Of a stretch of DNA of 64,000 nucleotides, positions 1 through 9,117 are shown in pieces. A program made the position numbers and the translations under genes. The stretch lies in assembly GCF_010499255.1 (NCBI RefSeq), contig NZ_JAAGRN010000003.1, forward strand, positions 1 to 64,000. Reading direction: 5' to 3'. How positions within the stretch are numbered: position 1 is the first letter of the stretch; each line of letters starts with the position of its first letter. The notes under the pieces are model-generated. The model searched no databases, was not told the origin of the DNA, and was given only the letters and a program-made list of their open reading frames with translations. This DNA is from Sheuella amnicola. GTDB lineage: Bacteria > Pseudomonadota > Gammaproteobacteria > Burkholderiales > Burkholderiaceae_B.

Positions 1-2
1 CA

Positions 3-446
3 TTGGGTAGAAAGAATCGGGGCTTGCTGAGTTTGATGCGTCGACATCAATGGAAATTGACTGATCAACAGCAAGACAATCTTGCAAAGTATCTGGAGCA
101 GTACCCTGTGCTCGAATCACTTTATCGCGCCAAACAGCGGTTAAACAAAATGCTCTTGATTAAAAATCTTCAGGCTAAACACGCTAAGAGAATTCTGCCC
201 AAACTATTAACGCTCATCGGGCAATTGGCACATAGCCCAGCCAAATCTCTGGCTGCCACCTTGACCTCATGGATTGAGCCCATTGTGCGAATGTGGCGCT
301 TCTCCAAATCGAATGGAATCACCGAAGGATTCCACACTAAAATGGAAATGATGTCCCGTAGGGCCTATGGCTTTAGGAATTTTGAAAATTACCGCTTGAG
401 AGTCTTGGCTCACTGCGGTTGGAACGGCGTTTTTTACCGTGTTTGA
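3..446 (+). CDS. ISL3-family transposase, C-terminal part (5' end outside window)
   Basis: This is the last ~147 residues of a DDE transposase. The tail with SNGITEGFHTKMEMMSRRAY followed by GFRNFENYRLRVLAHCG is the characteristic C-terminus of ISL3-family transposases, containing the final acidic catalytic residue (E of TEGFH). The reading frame is open to the window edge, so the apparent TTG start at 3 is not a real start and most of the protein lies upstream. Whether the complete copy is intact cannot be told. The visible part has no frameshift or premature stop. Confidence 0.85.
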   Translation: MGRKNRGLLSLMRRHQWKLTDQQQDNLAKYLEQYPVLESLYRAKQRLNKMLLIKNLQAKHAKRILPKLLTLIGQLAHSPAKSLAATLTSWIEPIVRMWRFSKSNGITEGFHTKMEMMSRRAYGFRNFENYRLRVLAHCGWNGVFYRV

Positions 447-454
447 TGAGTACC

Positions 455-475
455 CTTCCCCCGATAATGGGGAAG
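455..475. terminator. Hairpin at the IS right end
   Basis: CTTCCCC (455-461) can pair with GGGGAAG (469-475) across a 7-base loop, just after the transposase stop codon at 446. The right arm is part of the terminal repeat of the element. It could act as a weak terminator for the transposase transcript, but there is no T-run after it. The pairing is visible in the sequence; the function is inferred. Confidence 0.4.
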
Positions 476-479
476 AGCC

Positions 480-777
480 AGGAAAATGCCTGATTTAAAA
501 AACACCAACTAGTTTCTCGAATTTCATTATCAGCATGAGAATAATTCTCAAATTATTAAAATTATATAGTTGAATTGTACGTTGAGTGCCCTGAGAAACC
601 TAATACATGCTGAGGTTAATTCACAAATTGATTCCAATAGGAACAAATAACCAATTCATCTGCATCTTCAAATATCAAATTAACACTTAAATCCATTAAC
701 AAAGGGTTAACCCTAGTAATTAAAAAGGTACAACCCGTTTACATTGATTGCGAATTAATCCCTTTAAAGGATGTGCC
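480..777. other. AT-rich intergenic region upstream of the putA cluster
   Basis: About 300 bases without a convincing gene. The stretch is markedly AT-rich compared with the flanking genes. It probably carries the promoter of the long plus-strand operon starting at 778. The only structured elements I see are the palindrome around 703-714 and the AAAGGA ribosome-binding site at 766-771. I see no RNA gene or riboswitch. Confidence 0.6.
703..717. promoter_or_regulatory. Candidate operator: AGGGTTAACCCT palindrome plus TAACCCTAGT
   Basis: A perfect 12-base palindrome (703-714) lies about 65 bases before the first gene of the PutA cluster. Its right half extends into TAACCCTAGT (708-717). The same 10-mer occurs at 17899-17908, just upstream of the LysR gene that ends this cluster. 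That makes it a candidate binding site for that LysR regulator, or for the N-terminal DNA-binding domain of PutA. The sequence identity is seen directly; the role is inferred. Confidence 0.4.
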
Positions 778-1608
778 GTGATCGAAGAAAGTTCGTCCAC
801 AAAACGATTAAGCCTAGGACGTTGGCCGTTGCGGATTTTCGTCATGTTGGTATATGCAATCATGCTGTGCCCCCTCTTCTTCGTCATCGCTTTGAGTTTT
901 TTCAAGGACTCGATCCTGTTCTTTCCCCCCTCCGGTTATACGCTTTCCTGGTATCAAAACGCATGGGAAAATCAATCATTCATCAATGGCTTTATTTTTA
1001 GTCTTCAGATCGCATTGATCTCGGCCCTGATTGGCGTCAGCTTAGGGGTCATGGCTGCGCTTGGAATCGTCAGATTCAAATTCTCAGGGGCGCAATACAT
1101 CAATACGCTACTCCTCTCCCCCCTGTTGATGCCTGGAATCGTTACGGGCATCGCTATATATCTCTTTTATCTGCGGACAGAAAATTTTCTGGATCAGGAT
1201 ATTGTCGGCACTATAGGCGGCTTGGTTTTAGCGCATATTTGCCTGACCATCCCTTGGACGGTCAGGCTGGTTTCTGCCAGCATGCATGGATTGGACGGCT
1301 CGATTGAAGAAGCTGCGAGAAATCTGGGGGCGAATAGTCGCGTTGCATTTTTCAGAGTCACGCTTCCGATGTTGCGTCCGGCTATTGTTGCTGCTGCTTT
1401 ATTCAGTTTCATCGTTTCTTTCGAAAATCTTGAAGTTTCCCTGTCCCTTGTCGGTCCGGGCAATACGACACTTCCGATCGCAATCATGCAATATCTGGAA
1501 TTCAATCTGGATCCGACGATTGCAGCTGTGTCGACAGTGCAGATACTTTTGCTCGGCGTCATCATGCTGGTGACCGACCGGTTCGTAAAACTCAGTCAGG
1601 TGGTTTGA
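778..1608 (+). CDS. ABC transporter permease, PotC-like (spermidine/putrescine-type family)
   Basis: Inner-membrane permease of about 276 residues with roughly six membrane segments. It carries the conserved EAA loop (EEAARNLGANSRVAFFRVTL) that contacts the ATPase. It resembles the PotC subunit of polyamine/opine/iron-type importers. I place the start at GTG 778 because AAAGGA (766-771) is a well-spaced ribosome-binding site; an in-frame TTG at 748 would give a longer protein without one. The ATPase gene starts two bases after its stop, and the partner permease and a binding protein (10149) lie downstream. The substrate is not shown by sequence. Confidence 0.9.
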   Translation: MIEESSSTKRLSLGRWPLRIFVMLVYAIMLCPLFFVIALSFFKDSILFFPPSGYTLSWYQNAWENQSFINGFIFSLQIALISALIGVSLGVMAALGIVRFKFSGAQYINTLLLSPLLMPGIVTGIAIYLFYLRTENFLDQDIVGTIGGLVLAHICLTIPWTVRLVSASMHGLDGSIEEAARNLGANSRVAFFRVTLPMLRPAIVAAALFSFIVSFENLEVSLSLVGPGNTTLPIAIMQYLEFNLDPTIAAVSTVQILLLGVIMLVTDRFVKLSQVV

Positions 1609-1610
1609 TC

Positions 1611-2678
1611 ATGGCGAACGTTTCGTTACTCAATCTCAAGAAACAATTCGGCGGATCAGTCGCTGTATCTGATTTTTCGCTAGAAATCGCAGATGGAGAA
1701 CTAGTCGCATTTCTAGGTCCAAGCGGATGCGGTAAAACAACAACGCTCAGAATGATCGCAGGCTTTATCGAACCGACCTCCGGACGAATTCTCATCGGCG
1801 AAGCAGACGTGACAAACACCCCTGTCCATAAGCGCAATACGGGTATGGTATTTCAACGATATGCATTATTTCCGCATATGACTGTTGCACAAAATGTTTC
1901 GTTTGGCCTTGAAATGCACAAAATCGCTGCAACCGAACGAGATAAGCGTATTCGGAATGCGCTCGACATGGTTCGAATGAGTGAACTTAAAGATCGCTAC
2001 CCCAGGCAACTCTCCGGAGGACAGCAACAACGTGTTGCGATCGCGCGCGCTTTGGCTATAGAACCAAAAGTATTTTTACTGGATGAACCCTTATCCAATT
2101 TGGACGCGAAGCTTAGGCTTGAAGTTCGCGAAGAGATCAGAACGCTGCAAAAACGCTTGGGGTTGACGACGATATTTGTCACGCATGACCAGGAGGAAGC
2201 TTTAGCCATCTCGGATCGGATGGCCATCATGCACGATGGCAAAGTCCAGCAAATCGGTACACCGCAATCAGTTTATGAACAACCAACCAATCTGTTTGTG
2301 GCTGACTTTTTAGGAAAAATGAATTTCTTCAATGGCGCCCCGACAGGTGATCGACAATTCTTGACAGAACATGGCGTGACCCTCAAGGTCGGGCATCTCA
2401 AGCCCGACACCACCATCATCGGCATCAGACCGGAGAGGACAGAACTCTGGTCCGAACCCAATGCCGGTAATCATGTACCCGTATCCGTTCAAAACATCTC
2501 ATATCTTGGCGCACATATTCATGTCCAACTGGAAGGTCCGGGCAGACAGCGTCTCACTTGCCAGATTCCAAACACAAGGGAACAGCGCAAAGATACGCTT
2601 CTAAAAACCGGCGCCAATCTTTACCTTGGATTCAAGGACACGGACTGCGCAATTTTCAACGAGCGGAGCCATCGATGA
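1611..2678 (+). CDS. ABC transporter ATP-binding protein, PotA-like
   Basis: Cytoplasmic ATPase of 355 residues that powers the importer. Walker A is at residues 36-44 (GPSGCGKTT). The signature [15 protein letters not shown], Walker B VFLLDEPLSNLD and switch histidine in FVTHDQEEAL all follow in order, so it looks active. The ~130 C-terminal residues fit the TOBE domain typical of PotA/FbpC/MalK-type subunits. The start at ATG 1611 lies two bases after the preceding permease stop. Its own stop overlaps the next permease's ATG (ATGA, 2675-2678), indicating translational coupling. Confidence 0.93.
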   Translation: MANVSLLNLKKQFGGSVAVSDFSLEIADGELVAFLGPSGCGKTTTLRMIAGFIEPTSGRILIGEADVTNTPVHKRNTGMVFQRYALFPHMTVAQNVSFGLEMHKIAATERDKRIRNALDMVRMSELKDRYPRQLSGGQQQRVAIARALAIEPKVFLLDEPLSNLDAKLRLEVREEIRTLQKRLGLTTIFVTHDQEEALAISDRMAIMHDGKVQQIGTPQSVYEQPTNLFVADFLGKMNFFNGAPTGDRQFLTEHGVTLKVGHLKPDTTIIGIRPERTELWSEPNAGNHVPVSVQNISYLGAHIHVQLEGPGRQRLTCQIPNTREQRKDTLLKTGANLYLGFKDTDCAIFNERSHR

Positions 2679-3562
2679 GATCGCTCAAAAGCGCAGACAC
2701 CAATCAGTCAGGAAGCCGGCTTGGAATACTGCTGGCATTTCCATCATCGCTAGTCGTCTTTATCATCATCATGATTCCGATCTTGCTGATGTTTCGCTAC
2801 AGCTTTAATCACCATGACCCTGTAGATATAATGCGCGAAGGATTTACGCTTGACAATTACATCAAATTCTTCAGTGATGCGTATTACAGAGGTGTTTTCT
2901 TAGACACACTGAAAATTGCAGCCATTTGCACATTTCTGGCTCTAGTGATGGGTTTTCCGGTTGCGTATTTTCTGGCCAAAACCCAAACCAAGCATAAAAG
3001 CCTGCTCATTATTCTGCTTGTGTTTCCGCTCATGGTCGGCAACGTGGTACGTGCAGCGGGATGGATGGTTGTGCTTGGAAACGCCGGGGTGGCTAATTCA
3101 ATCCTGATATGGACTGGTTTGATTGATCAGCCGATCAAACTGCTTTACACCCCATTGGCCGTCGTCATTGGAACAACCGCGGTTGTTCTTCCGTACATGA
3201 TCCTCACCTTGCAAAGTGTTCTAGAAGGAATCGACTTCACTGTTGAAGAGGCCGCTCAAAACCTTGGGGCAAATTTTTTCACTACTTTTTTCCGAATTGT
3301 CCTGCCGATCGCTGCACCCGGAGTGGCTGCCGGCACTATGCTTGTATTCATTCTTTGCATGAATGCATACGCTACTCCCGTCCTGCTGGGCGGCAGCGGC
3401 ATCACCATGATGGCGCCATCCTTATACGGACAAATCGCCAAAGCCTCAAACTGGGCGTTTGGCTCAAGCCTAGCTCTGATTCTAGTGATCGCAACCATGA
3501 TGATGGCACTATTTTCCAGCTGGATGATTCACAGACGGTATGTCAAAACCATGGCCTCCTGA
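2675..3562 (+). CDS. ABC transporter permease, PotB-like
   Basis: Second inner-membrane permease of the importer, 295 residues, about six membrane segments. The first is near residues 20-40, and the EAA loop (EEAAQNLGANFFTTFFRIVL) is in the C-terminal half. The start is set at ATG 2675, which overlaps the ATPase stop by four bases; a longer frame from 2558 would run inside the ATPase gene and is unlikely. Together with the genes at 778 and 1611 it forms a heterodimeric PotBC-like channel. The gene order permease-ATPase-permease, with the binding protein far downstream, is less usual. Confidence 0.92.
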   Translation: MRSLKSADTNQSGSRLGILLAFPSSLVVFIIIMIPILLMFRYSFNHHDPVDIMREGFTLDNYIKFFSDAYYRGVFLDTLKIAAICTFLALVMGFPVAYFLAKTQTKHKSLLIILLVFPLMVGNVVRAAGWMVVLGNAGVANSILIWTGLIDQPIKLLYTPLAVVIGTTAVVLPYMILTLQSVLEGIDFTVEEAAQNLGANFFTTFFRIVLPIAAPGVAAGTMLVFILCMNAYATPVLLGGSGITMMAPSLYGQIAKASNWAFGSSLALILVIATMMMALFSSWMIHRRYVKTMAS

Positions 3563-3621
3563 TACAGCGTTCAGGCGGCAACACTTCGAACCCACATAAT
3601 CTGACAGAAAGGCAACCATCG

Positions 3622-6600
3622 ATGGCTACCACAACCCTCGGAGTCAAAGTCGAAGATTCATTGCGTGAAAGACTTAGACTGGCTGCCTCGCGTATCGGAA
3701 AAACACCTCATTGGCTTCATAAACAGGCACTTCAAGCCTACATTGAAAGAATCGAGCGAGGAGAGATCCCTCCGGAATTGAATCATGCTCTTGAAGATCG
3801 TTCGCACCATTTTTCAGACGGCAACTTTACGGAAACAACTCATGCTATTCCATTCATGGAGTTTGCCCAAGACATTCAGCCTCAATCGGTTCTGCGCGCG
3901 GCCATCACTGCCGCTTATCGTCGTCCGGAACAAGATGCATTGCCACAATTACTTGAGGCGGCTCGCTACCCTGATCAAAACCGAGTGCAGGAATTAGCAG
4001 CAACCTTAGTAGCATCGCTGCGGAAAAAAAGAAGCAAAGGCGGCGTTGAAGTTCTTTTGCAAGAGTTCTCGCTTTCTTCGCAAGAGGGTATCGCTTTGAT
4101 GTGTCTTGCCGAAGCCCTACTCCGGATACCGGACATCGCGACACGCGATGCATTGATTCGAGACAAAATTTCCCGAGGCGACTGGAAGTCCCACATGGGT
4201 GGTTCGCCATCGCTGTTCGTCAACGCCGCGACTTGGGGCCTCATGCTGACGGGCAAACTGGTATCGGTGAGCAGCGAAAAGTCCTTATCCAACGCGATTA
4301 CGCGACTGATTTCCAAGGGAGGAGAGCCTTTGGTGCGCAAAGGCGTGAATATGGCCATGCGCTTAATGGGCGAACAATTCGTTTCCGGACAAAGCATTAC
4401 AGAGGCTCTTGCAAATAGCGCAAAAAGCGAGGCTAAAGGCTTCGGACACTCGTACGATATGCTTGGCGAGGCGGCGATGGACGCCGCAAGCGCGAAGTTC
4501 TATTACTCTCTTTACGAGCAAGCGATTCACGCAATCGGTAAACATGCCGCCAAACGCGGAATTTATGAGGGACCGGGAATTTCGATCAAACTTTCGGCAC
4601 TGCACCCACGATACAGTCGCGCCCAACGCGAGCGGGTCATGTCGGAGTTGCTTCCTGATTTATTGTCACTTGCACGATTGGCCCGAAGCTATGACATCGG
4701 TTTGAATATCGATGCTGAAGAGGCCGACAGGCTTGAGCTGTCCCTTGATCTTCTCGAAGCACTGTGTTTCGATCCCTCGCTTGCTTCCTGGCACGGCATA
4801 GGTTTTGTCGTTCAAGCTTATCAAAAGCGCGCACCATTCGTCATAGACTATCTGATAGATCTTGGGCGGCGCAGCCAGCATCGACTCATGATCCGACTTG
4901 TCAAAGGCGCATACTGGGATTCGGAAATCAAACGCGCCCAACTGGATGGCCTTGAGGGCTATCCGGTCTTTACAAGAAAGGTCTATACGGATGTTTCTTA
5001 TCTGGCATGCGCTCGAAAATTGCTCGGATCCCCCGACGCTATCTTTCCTCAATTTGCGACGCATAATGCCCATACAGTCGCATCAATATTTCACATGGCA
5101 GGCGAAAACTTTTACAAAGGTCAGTATGAGTTCCAATGTCTGCATGGAATGGGCGAACCCTTGTATGAAGAAGTCACTGGCCCCATATCTGAGGGTAAGC
5201 TCAATCGTCCTTGCAGGATTTACGCGCCTGTGGGCACACATCAAACGCTCTTGGCGTACTTAGTCAGGCGATTACTTGAAAATGGCGCGAATACGTCTTT
5301 CGTTCATCGCATCAACGATGAAACCATTCCGATTTCGGCGTTAATTGAAGATCCCGTCGATCAGGCTAAAAAAATCCTTCCGCCTGGTCAGCCTCATGAG
5401 CAAATTCCGCTGCCGCGTGAACTATTTGGATCAGCATCCTCGGGGGCGAGAAAAAACTCCTACGGATTTGATCTGAGCAATGAGCATAGGCTGGGATCAC
5501 TAGCAGCTGCCTTGCTACAAAGTACTGAAAACAACTGGAAGGCTGCACCAATCATCTCTGAACAAGACGATTTACTAGCGTCTGAACGGTTCATGCCTGT
5601 ACATAATCCAGCCGATAGGCGTGATATTGTCGGGTATGTTGCATACGCCAGTCCTAACGAATTGGCTATCGCCCTCAAAATCGCCAAACGGACCTTTCCA
5701 ATCTGGCAAGCGACACCCGCAGAGGAAAGAGCGCAATATTTACAGCACAGCGCAGAACTACTTGAGTCAGAAATGCAATCGATCATCGGCCTCATTGTGC
5801 GTGAGGCAGGAAAAACACTACCTAATGCCATAGCTGAAATCAGGGAAGCGATAGATTTTTTGCGCTATTACGCCGATCAGGCTAAAGAGCACATCAATAA
5901 TGCAACTCATAGGGCGATCGGACCTGTCCTTTGCATAAGTCCTTGGAACTTTCCACTTGCCATTTTTATCGGGCAGATCGCTGCGGCGCTTGCCGCAGGC
6001 AACGTGGTTCTGGCGAAACCTGCCGAACAAACATCCTTGATCGCAGCTCAAGCGGTCCGGATTCTGCACGAAGCCGGCATTCCAAGAAATGTTCTGCAAC
6101 TGTTGACAGGCCCGGGAGAAACCGTCGGTGCTGAACTCGTTGCGGCACCTGAAATCTGTGGCGTGATTTTCACCGGATCGACTGATGTTGCCAAAATCAT
6201 CGCGCGGAAACTTGCGTTGCGTCTGAACGAAGATGGTCAGCCCATCACATTCATTGCGGAAACAGGTGGCATCAACGCAATGATCGTTGACTCCTCCGCC
6301 TTGCCGGAACAGGTTGTTGCCGACACGTTGACGTCAGCGTTCGATTCAGCCGGTCAGAGATGCTCCGCGTTACGTTTGTTGTGCCTGCAGGAAGATAGCG
6401 CGGATCATGTTCTGGAAATGCTGCACGGCGCCATGCGAGAGCTCACTATGGGAAATTGTGATCGCTTGGCTACAGATATTGGACCGATCATTGACGCCGA
6501 TTCACAAAAATCAATCGCTCATTACATTGACCAGATGCGCTCAAACGGACATGTAGTCACTCAAATCAATCTTGGTGACCAGTGTGCGAATGGATACTTC

Positions 6601-7443
6601 ATTGCACCCACTGTGATCGAACTCAACTCGATCGATCAATTGAAAAAGGAAATCTTCGGACCCGTTCTGCATGTTGTGCGCTACAAACGACAAAATCTTG
6701 ACCATGTGATCGAATCGATCAACCTACTCGGTTATGGATTGACGTTCGGCATTCACTCTAGGATAGACGAAACCGTGAAGCATGTCCTGTCAAGTATCGA
6801 GGCAGGCAACATCTATGTGAATCGAAACATTGTTGGAGCTGTTGTTGGCGTGCAGCCTTTTGGCGGATCTCGTCTATCCGGCACAGGCCCTAAAGCCGGT
6901 GGGCCAATTTATTTGTATAGATTACTAAGCAATTACCCGGCCAATTTGCCGATTTCGGTGAACAGTCATTTTCAAGGATCGGTTGAAACAATACTTGCCG
7001 GACCGACTGGAGAGCGCAACACTTATAGGTTGAGCCCGCAAGGCCATATATTGTGCATCGCATCAACAGAAATCGGATTTGAATCGCAAATGAAACTTGT
7101 ACTCGAATCAGGCAATCGACCGATCTGGATCGAAAGCGAAAAAGTCTCGATGTGGATGAGGAATAATCATATCGATCAATCTTCGTGCCAGCTCATCGCC
7201 GATCAGGCGCTTGAACAAACCAATTTCCAGTCAGTATTATTTGAAGGCGATACTGATGAGTTAAAAAATTTAAATTTCCGAATTGCAAATCGATCGGGAC
7301 CGATCGTCACTGTGCAAAGCAAGTCCTCCGATGCATTAGCCTTGGGCGAACACTACAGGATTGATTTATTACTACGCGAACAATCCATCAGTACGAATAC
7401 AGCGGCTGCCGGTGGCAACGCTTCACTGATGACGATTGGTTAA
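3622..7443 (+). CDS. putA: PutA: proline dehydrogenase / P5C dehydrogenase with DNA-binding domain
   Basis: Large bifunctional flavoenzyme, 1273 residues, oxidising proline to glutamate in two steps at the membrane face. Residues ~2-50 are a ribbon-helix-helix DNA-binding domain (TTTLGVKVEDSLRERLRLAA), so it is a trifunctional PutA that may also repress its own genes. The proline dehydrogenase barrel follows (RLVKGAYWDSEIKRAQ; QCLHGMGEPLYEEV). The aldehyde dehydrogenase half has ISPWNFPLAIF, AETGG and catalytic Cys914 in GQRCSALR. A C-terminal extension ends in ASLMTIG. The start is ATG 3622 with AGAAAGG upstream; the frame is open further upstream, but that part lies inside the permease gene. 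Its placement inside an ABC transporter/hydrolase operon is unusual. Confidence 0.97.
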   Translation: MATTTLGVKVEDSLRERLRLAASRIGKTPHWLHKQALQAYIERIERGEIPPELNHALEDRSHHFSDGNFTETTHAIPFMEFAQDIQPQSVLRAAITAAYRRPEQDALPQLLEAARYPDQNRVQELAATLVASLRKKRSKGGVEVLLQEFSLSSQEGIALMCLAEALLRIPDIATRDALIRDKISRGDWKSHMGGSPSLFVNAATWGLMLTGKLVSVSSEKSLSNAITRLISKGGEPLVRKGVNMAMRLMGEQFVSGQSITEALANSAKSEAKGFGHSYDMLGEAAMDAASAKFYYSLYEQAIHAIGKHAAKRGIYEGPGISIKLSALHPRYSRAQRERVMSELLPDLLSLARLARSYDIGLNIDAEEADRLELSLDLLEALCFDPSLASWHGIGFVVQAYQKRAPFVIDYLIDLGRRSQHRLMIRLVKGAYWDSEIKRAQLDGLEGYPVFTRKVYTDVSYLACARKLLGSPDAIFPQFATHNAHTVASIFHMAGENFYKGQYEFQCLHGMGEPLYEEVTGPISEGKLNRPCRIYAPVGTHQTLLAYLVRRLLENGANTSFVHRINDETIPISALIEDPVDQAKKILPPGQPHEQIPLPRELFGSASSGARKNSYGFDLSNEHRLGSLAAALLQSTENNWKAAPIISEQDDLLASERFMPVHNPADRRDIVGYVAYASPNELAIALKIAKRTFPIWQATPAEERAQYLQHSAELLESEMQSIIGLIVREAGKTLPNAIAEIREAIDFLRYYADQAKEHINNATHRAIGPVLCISPWNFPLAIFIGQIAAALAAGNVVLAKPAEQTSLIAAQAVRILHEAGIPRNVLQLLTGPGETVGAELVAAPEICGVIFTGSTDVAKIIARKLALRLNEDGQPITFIAETGGINAMIVDSSALPEQVVADTLTSAFDSAGQRCSALRLLCLQEDSADHVLEMLHGAMRELTMGNCDRLATDIGPIIDADSQKSIAHYIDQMRSNGHVVTQINLGDQCANGYFIAPTVIELNSIDQLKKEIFGPVLHVVRYKRQNLDHVIESINLLGYGLTFGIHSRIDETVKHVLSSIEAGNIYVNRNIVGAVVGVQPFGGSRLSGTGPKAGGPIYLYRLLSNYPANLPISVNSHFQGSVETILAGPTGERNTYRLSPQGHILCIASTEIGFESQMKLVLESGNRPIWIESEKVSMWMRNNHIDQSSCQLIADQALEQTNFQSVLFEGDTDELKNLNFRIANRSGPIVTVQSKSSDALALGEHYRIDLLLREQSISTNTAAAGGNASLMTIG

Positions 7444-7500
7444 GTAAGTCCTAGATAAAAAAATAAGCGAATTTTCGAATACTCAAAACCTGGAGAAAAT

Positions 7501-9117
7501 ATGGCGAACTCAAGCATGACTGACAACATCGATGTCGGTGAAGAAATTACCAAATTGATGTTCGAGCCTAAAGGCATGAACCCCGCAATACCTGCCACTA
7601 GTCGGGACCGGGGTATGGGACCATACAATCGCCTGGTATTACGTGGCGCAACAGTGATTGATGGCACAGGTGCCCCACCTTCAGGGCCCGTTGATATAGT
7701 GGTCGAGGGTGGTCGAATCACTGAACTAAAAATCGTCGGCTCTCCAAATAAGGCAATCAATCCGGCAAATAGGCCTGCACCAGGCGATCATGAAATCGAT
7801 TGCCATGGTAAATGGGTTACTCCGGGGTTAATTGATTGTCACGCCCACGTTGGTACGCCTTGGCATGGCATGAGCGGTCAAGTTCCAACAGCAGACTATG
7901 TCTATAAACTCTGGCTGGCACATGGCGTAACTACCGTTCGCGAGATGGGATCAATGAACGGAATGGGCTATATGCTTGCTCAACGTGAAGCATCCGAAAA
8001 AAATGAGATCGCAGCACCCAGATTGATACTGCACGCCTACTTTCCAGCAGTCAATGAAAGAATCAAGACTATCTATACGCCGGAACAAGCTAAGGAATGG
8101 GTGCGACGCATTAAAGACCGCGGCGCCGATGGCATCAAGTTCTTTGGCGCACCTCCGGCAATCATGAAGGCGGCGTTGGAAGAGGCTACAAAACAAGGCC
8201 TTAGGACGGGATGCCATCATGCCCAAATGGCCGTCACGCGCGTAAACGCGTTAAAGTCAGCTCAATGGGGTTTAAACAGTTCTGAACATTATTACGGAAT
8301 TCCAGAGGCGTTATTCGAGAACAGGATCGTTCAGAATTTTCCTGCTGACTACAACTACGGAGACGAATATTTCCGCTTCTCCGTCTCCGGACAAATGTTT
8401 ATGCAGGCCGCACAACCCGGTAGCAGAAAATGGAATGATGTTCTGGAACAATTTCTGGAAACCGGACATACCTTCGTTCCAACATTCGGAATATATGACG
8501 CCAACCGCGATCTCATGCGTGCCCGAAGAGCCGATTGGCATGGCGACTATACCGTGAAGACCATCTGGAAATATTTCCAACCCCAACGTGGCGGTCACGG
8601 AGCATACTGGTACCGATGGAGTACCACAAATGAAGTGGAATGGAAGCAAAACTATCGCTTATGGATGCAATTCGTCAATGAATACAAAAATTTAGGAGGC
8701 CGGGTTTGCACGGGCAGTGACTCCGGATTTATTTATCAAATTTTTGGGTTTGGCTTGATACGCGAACTCGAATTGCTTCAAGAGGCTGGATTTCATCCTA
8801 TCGAAGTCATGCGATCTGCTACATCAATGGGAGCGGAACTTCTCGGCATTGACGATGACACAGGATCAATCGATTTAGGTAAACGCGCAGATTTACTTGT
8901 ACATGATCTAAATCCACTCGAAGACTTCAAACTGATGTATGGCACAGGAGCGATTCGTCTAAATGATGAGACAGGTAAAGCCGAATGGAAGAGATCCTTA
9001 CGTTACACGATTAAAGCGGGTCTGATCTTCGACACTGAGCAATTGCTTGCCGATGTCCGTGATATTGTGAATCAAAGTTGGAGCGATGACGACCATGACC
9101 GACCGCCAAAGCGTTGA
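7501..9117 (+). CDS. Metal-dependent amidohydrolase (imidazolonepropionase-like)
   Basis: 538-residue amidohydrolase-superfamily enzyme that would hydrolyse C-N or C-O bonds using one or two metal ions in a TIM barrel. The metal site appears complete: H114-x-H116 (DCHAHVG), a lysine in DGIKFFG, histidines in GCHHAQ and SSEHYYG, and the terminal aspartate in TGSDSGF. A beta-sandwich typical of the family flanks the barrel. TGGAGAA (7490-7496) is a good ribosome-binding site for ATG 7501. It overlaps the next gene, a metal-chaperone-type GTPase. The substrate is unknown; an N-acyl or cyclic amide yielding proline is a reasonable guess from its neighbour putA. Confidence 0.88.
   Translation: MANSSMTDNIDVGEEITKLMFEPKGMNPAIPATSRDRGMGPYNRLVLRGATVIDGTGAPPSGPVDIVVEGGRITELKIVGSPNKAINPANRPAPGDHEIDCHGKWVTPGLIDCHAHVGTPWHGMSGQVPTADYVYKLWLAHGVTTVREMGSMNGMGYMLAQREASEKNEIAAPRLILHAYFPAVNERIKTIYTPEQAKEWVRRIKDRGADGIKFFGAPPAIMKAALEEATKQGLRTGCHHAQMAVTRVNALKSAQWGLNSSEHYYGIPEALFENRIVQNFPADYNYGDEYFRFSVSGQMFMQAAQPGSRKWNDVLEQFLETGHTFVPTFGIYDANRDLMRARRADWHGDYTVKTIWKYFQPQRGGHGAYWYRWSTTNEVEWKQNYRLWMQFVNEYKNLGGRVCTGSDSGFIYQIFGFGLIRELELLQEAGFHPIEVMRSATSMGAELLGIDDDTGSIDLGKRADLLVHDLNPLEDFKLMYGTGAIRLNDETGKAEWKRSLRYTIKAGLIFDTEQLLADVRDIVNQSWSDDDHDRPPKR

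Larger units (their letters stand above)
1..479 (+). mobile_element. Right end of an ISL3-like insertion sequence
   Basis: The window opens inside an insertion sequence. The C-terminus of an ISL3-like transposase ends at 446. It is followed by GGGGAAGAGCC (469-479), which reads as the right terminal inverted repeat; ISL3-family elements usually have ends of the form GGCTCTTCC on the opposite strand. The left end lies outside the window, so the 8-bp target duplication expected for this family cannot be checked. The first bases outside the element would be AGGAAAAT (480-487). The boundary is inferred from the repeat alone. Confidence 0.7.

Noticed and set aside
3355..3621. Upstream extension of the PutA reading frame
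   Set aside because: The frame is open but lies inside the permease gene. The ribbon-helix-helix domain begins right after ATG 3622, which has a ribosome-binding site, so the extension is a shadow.
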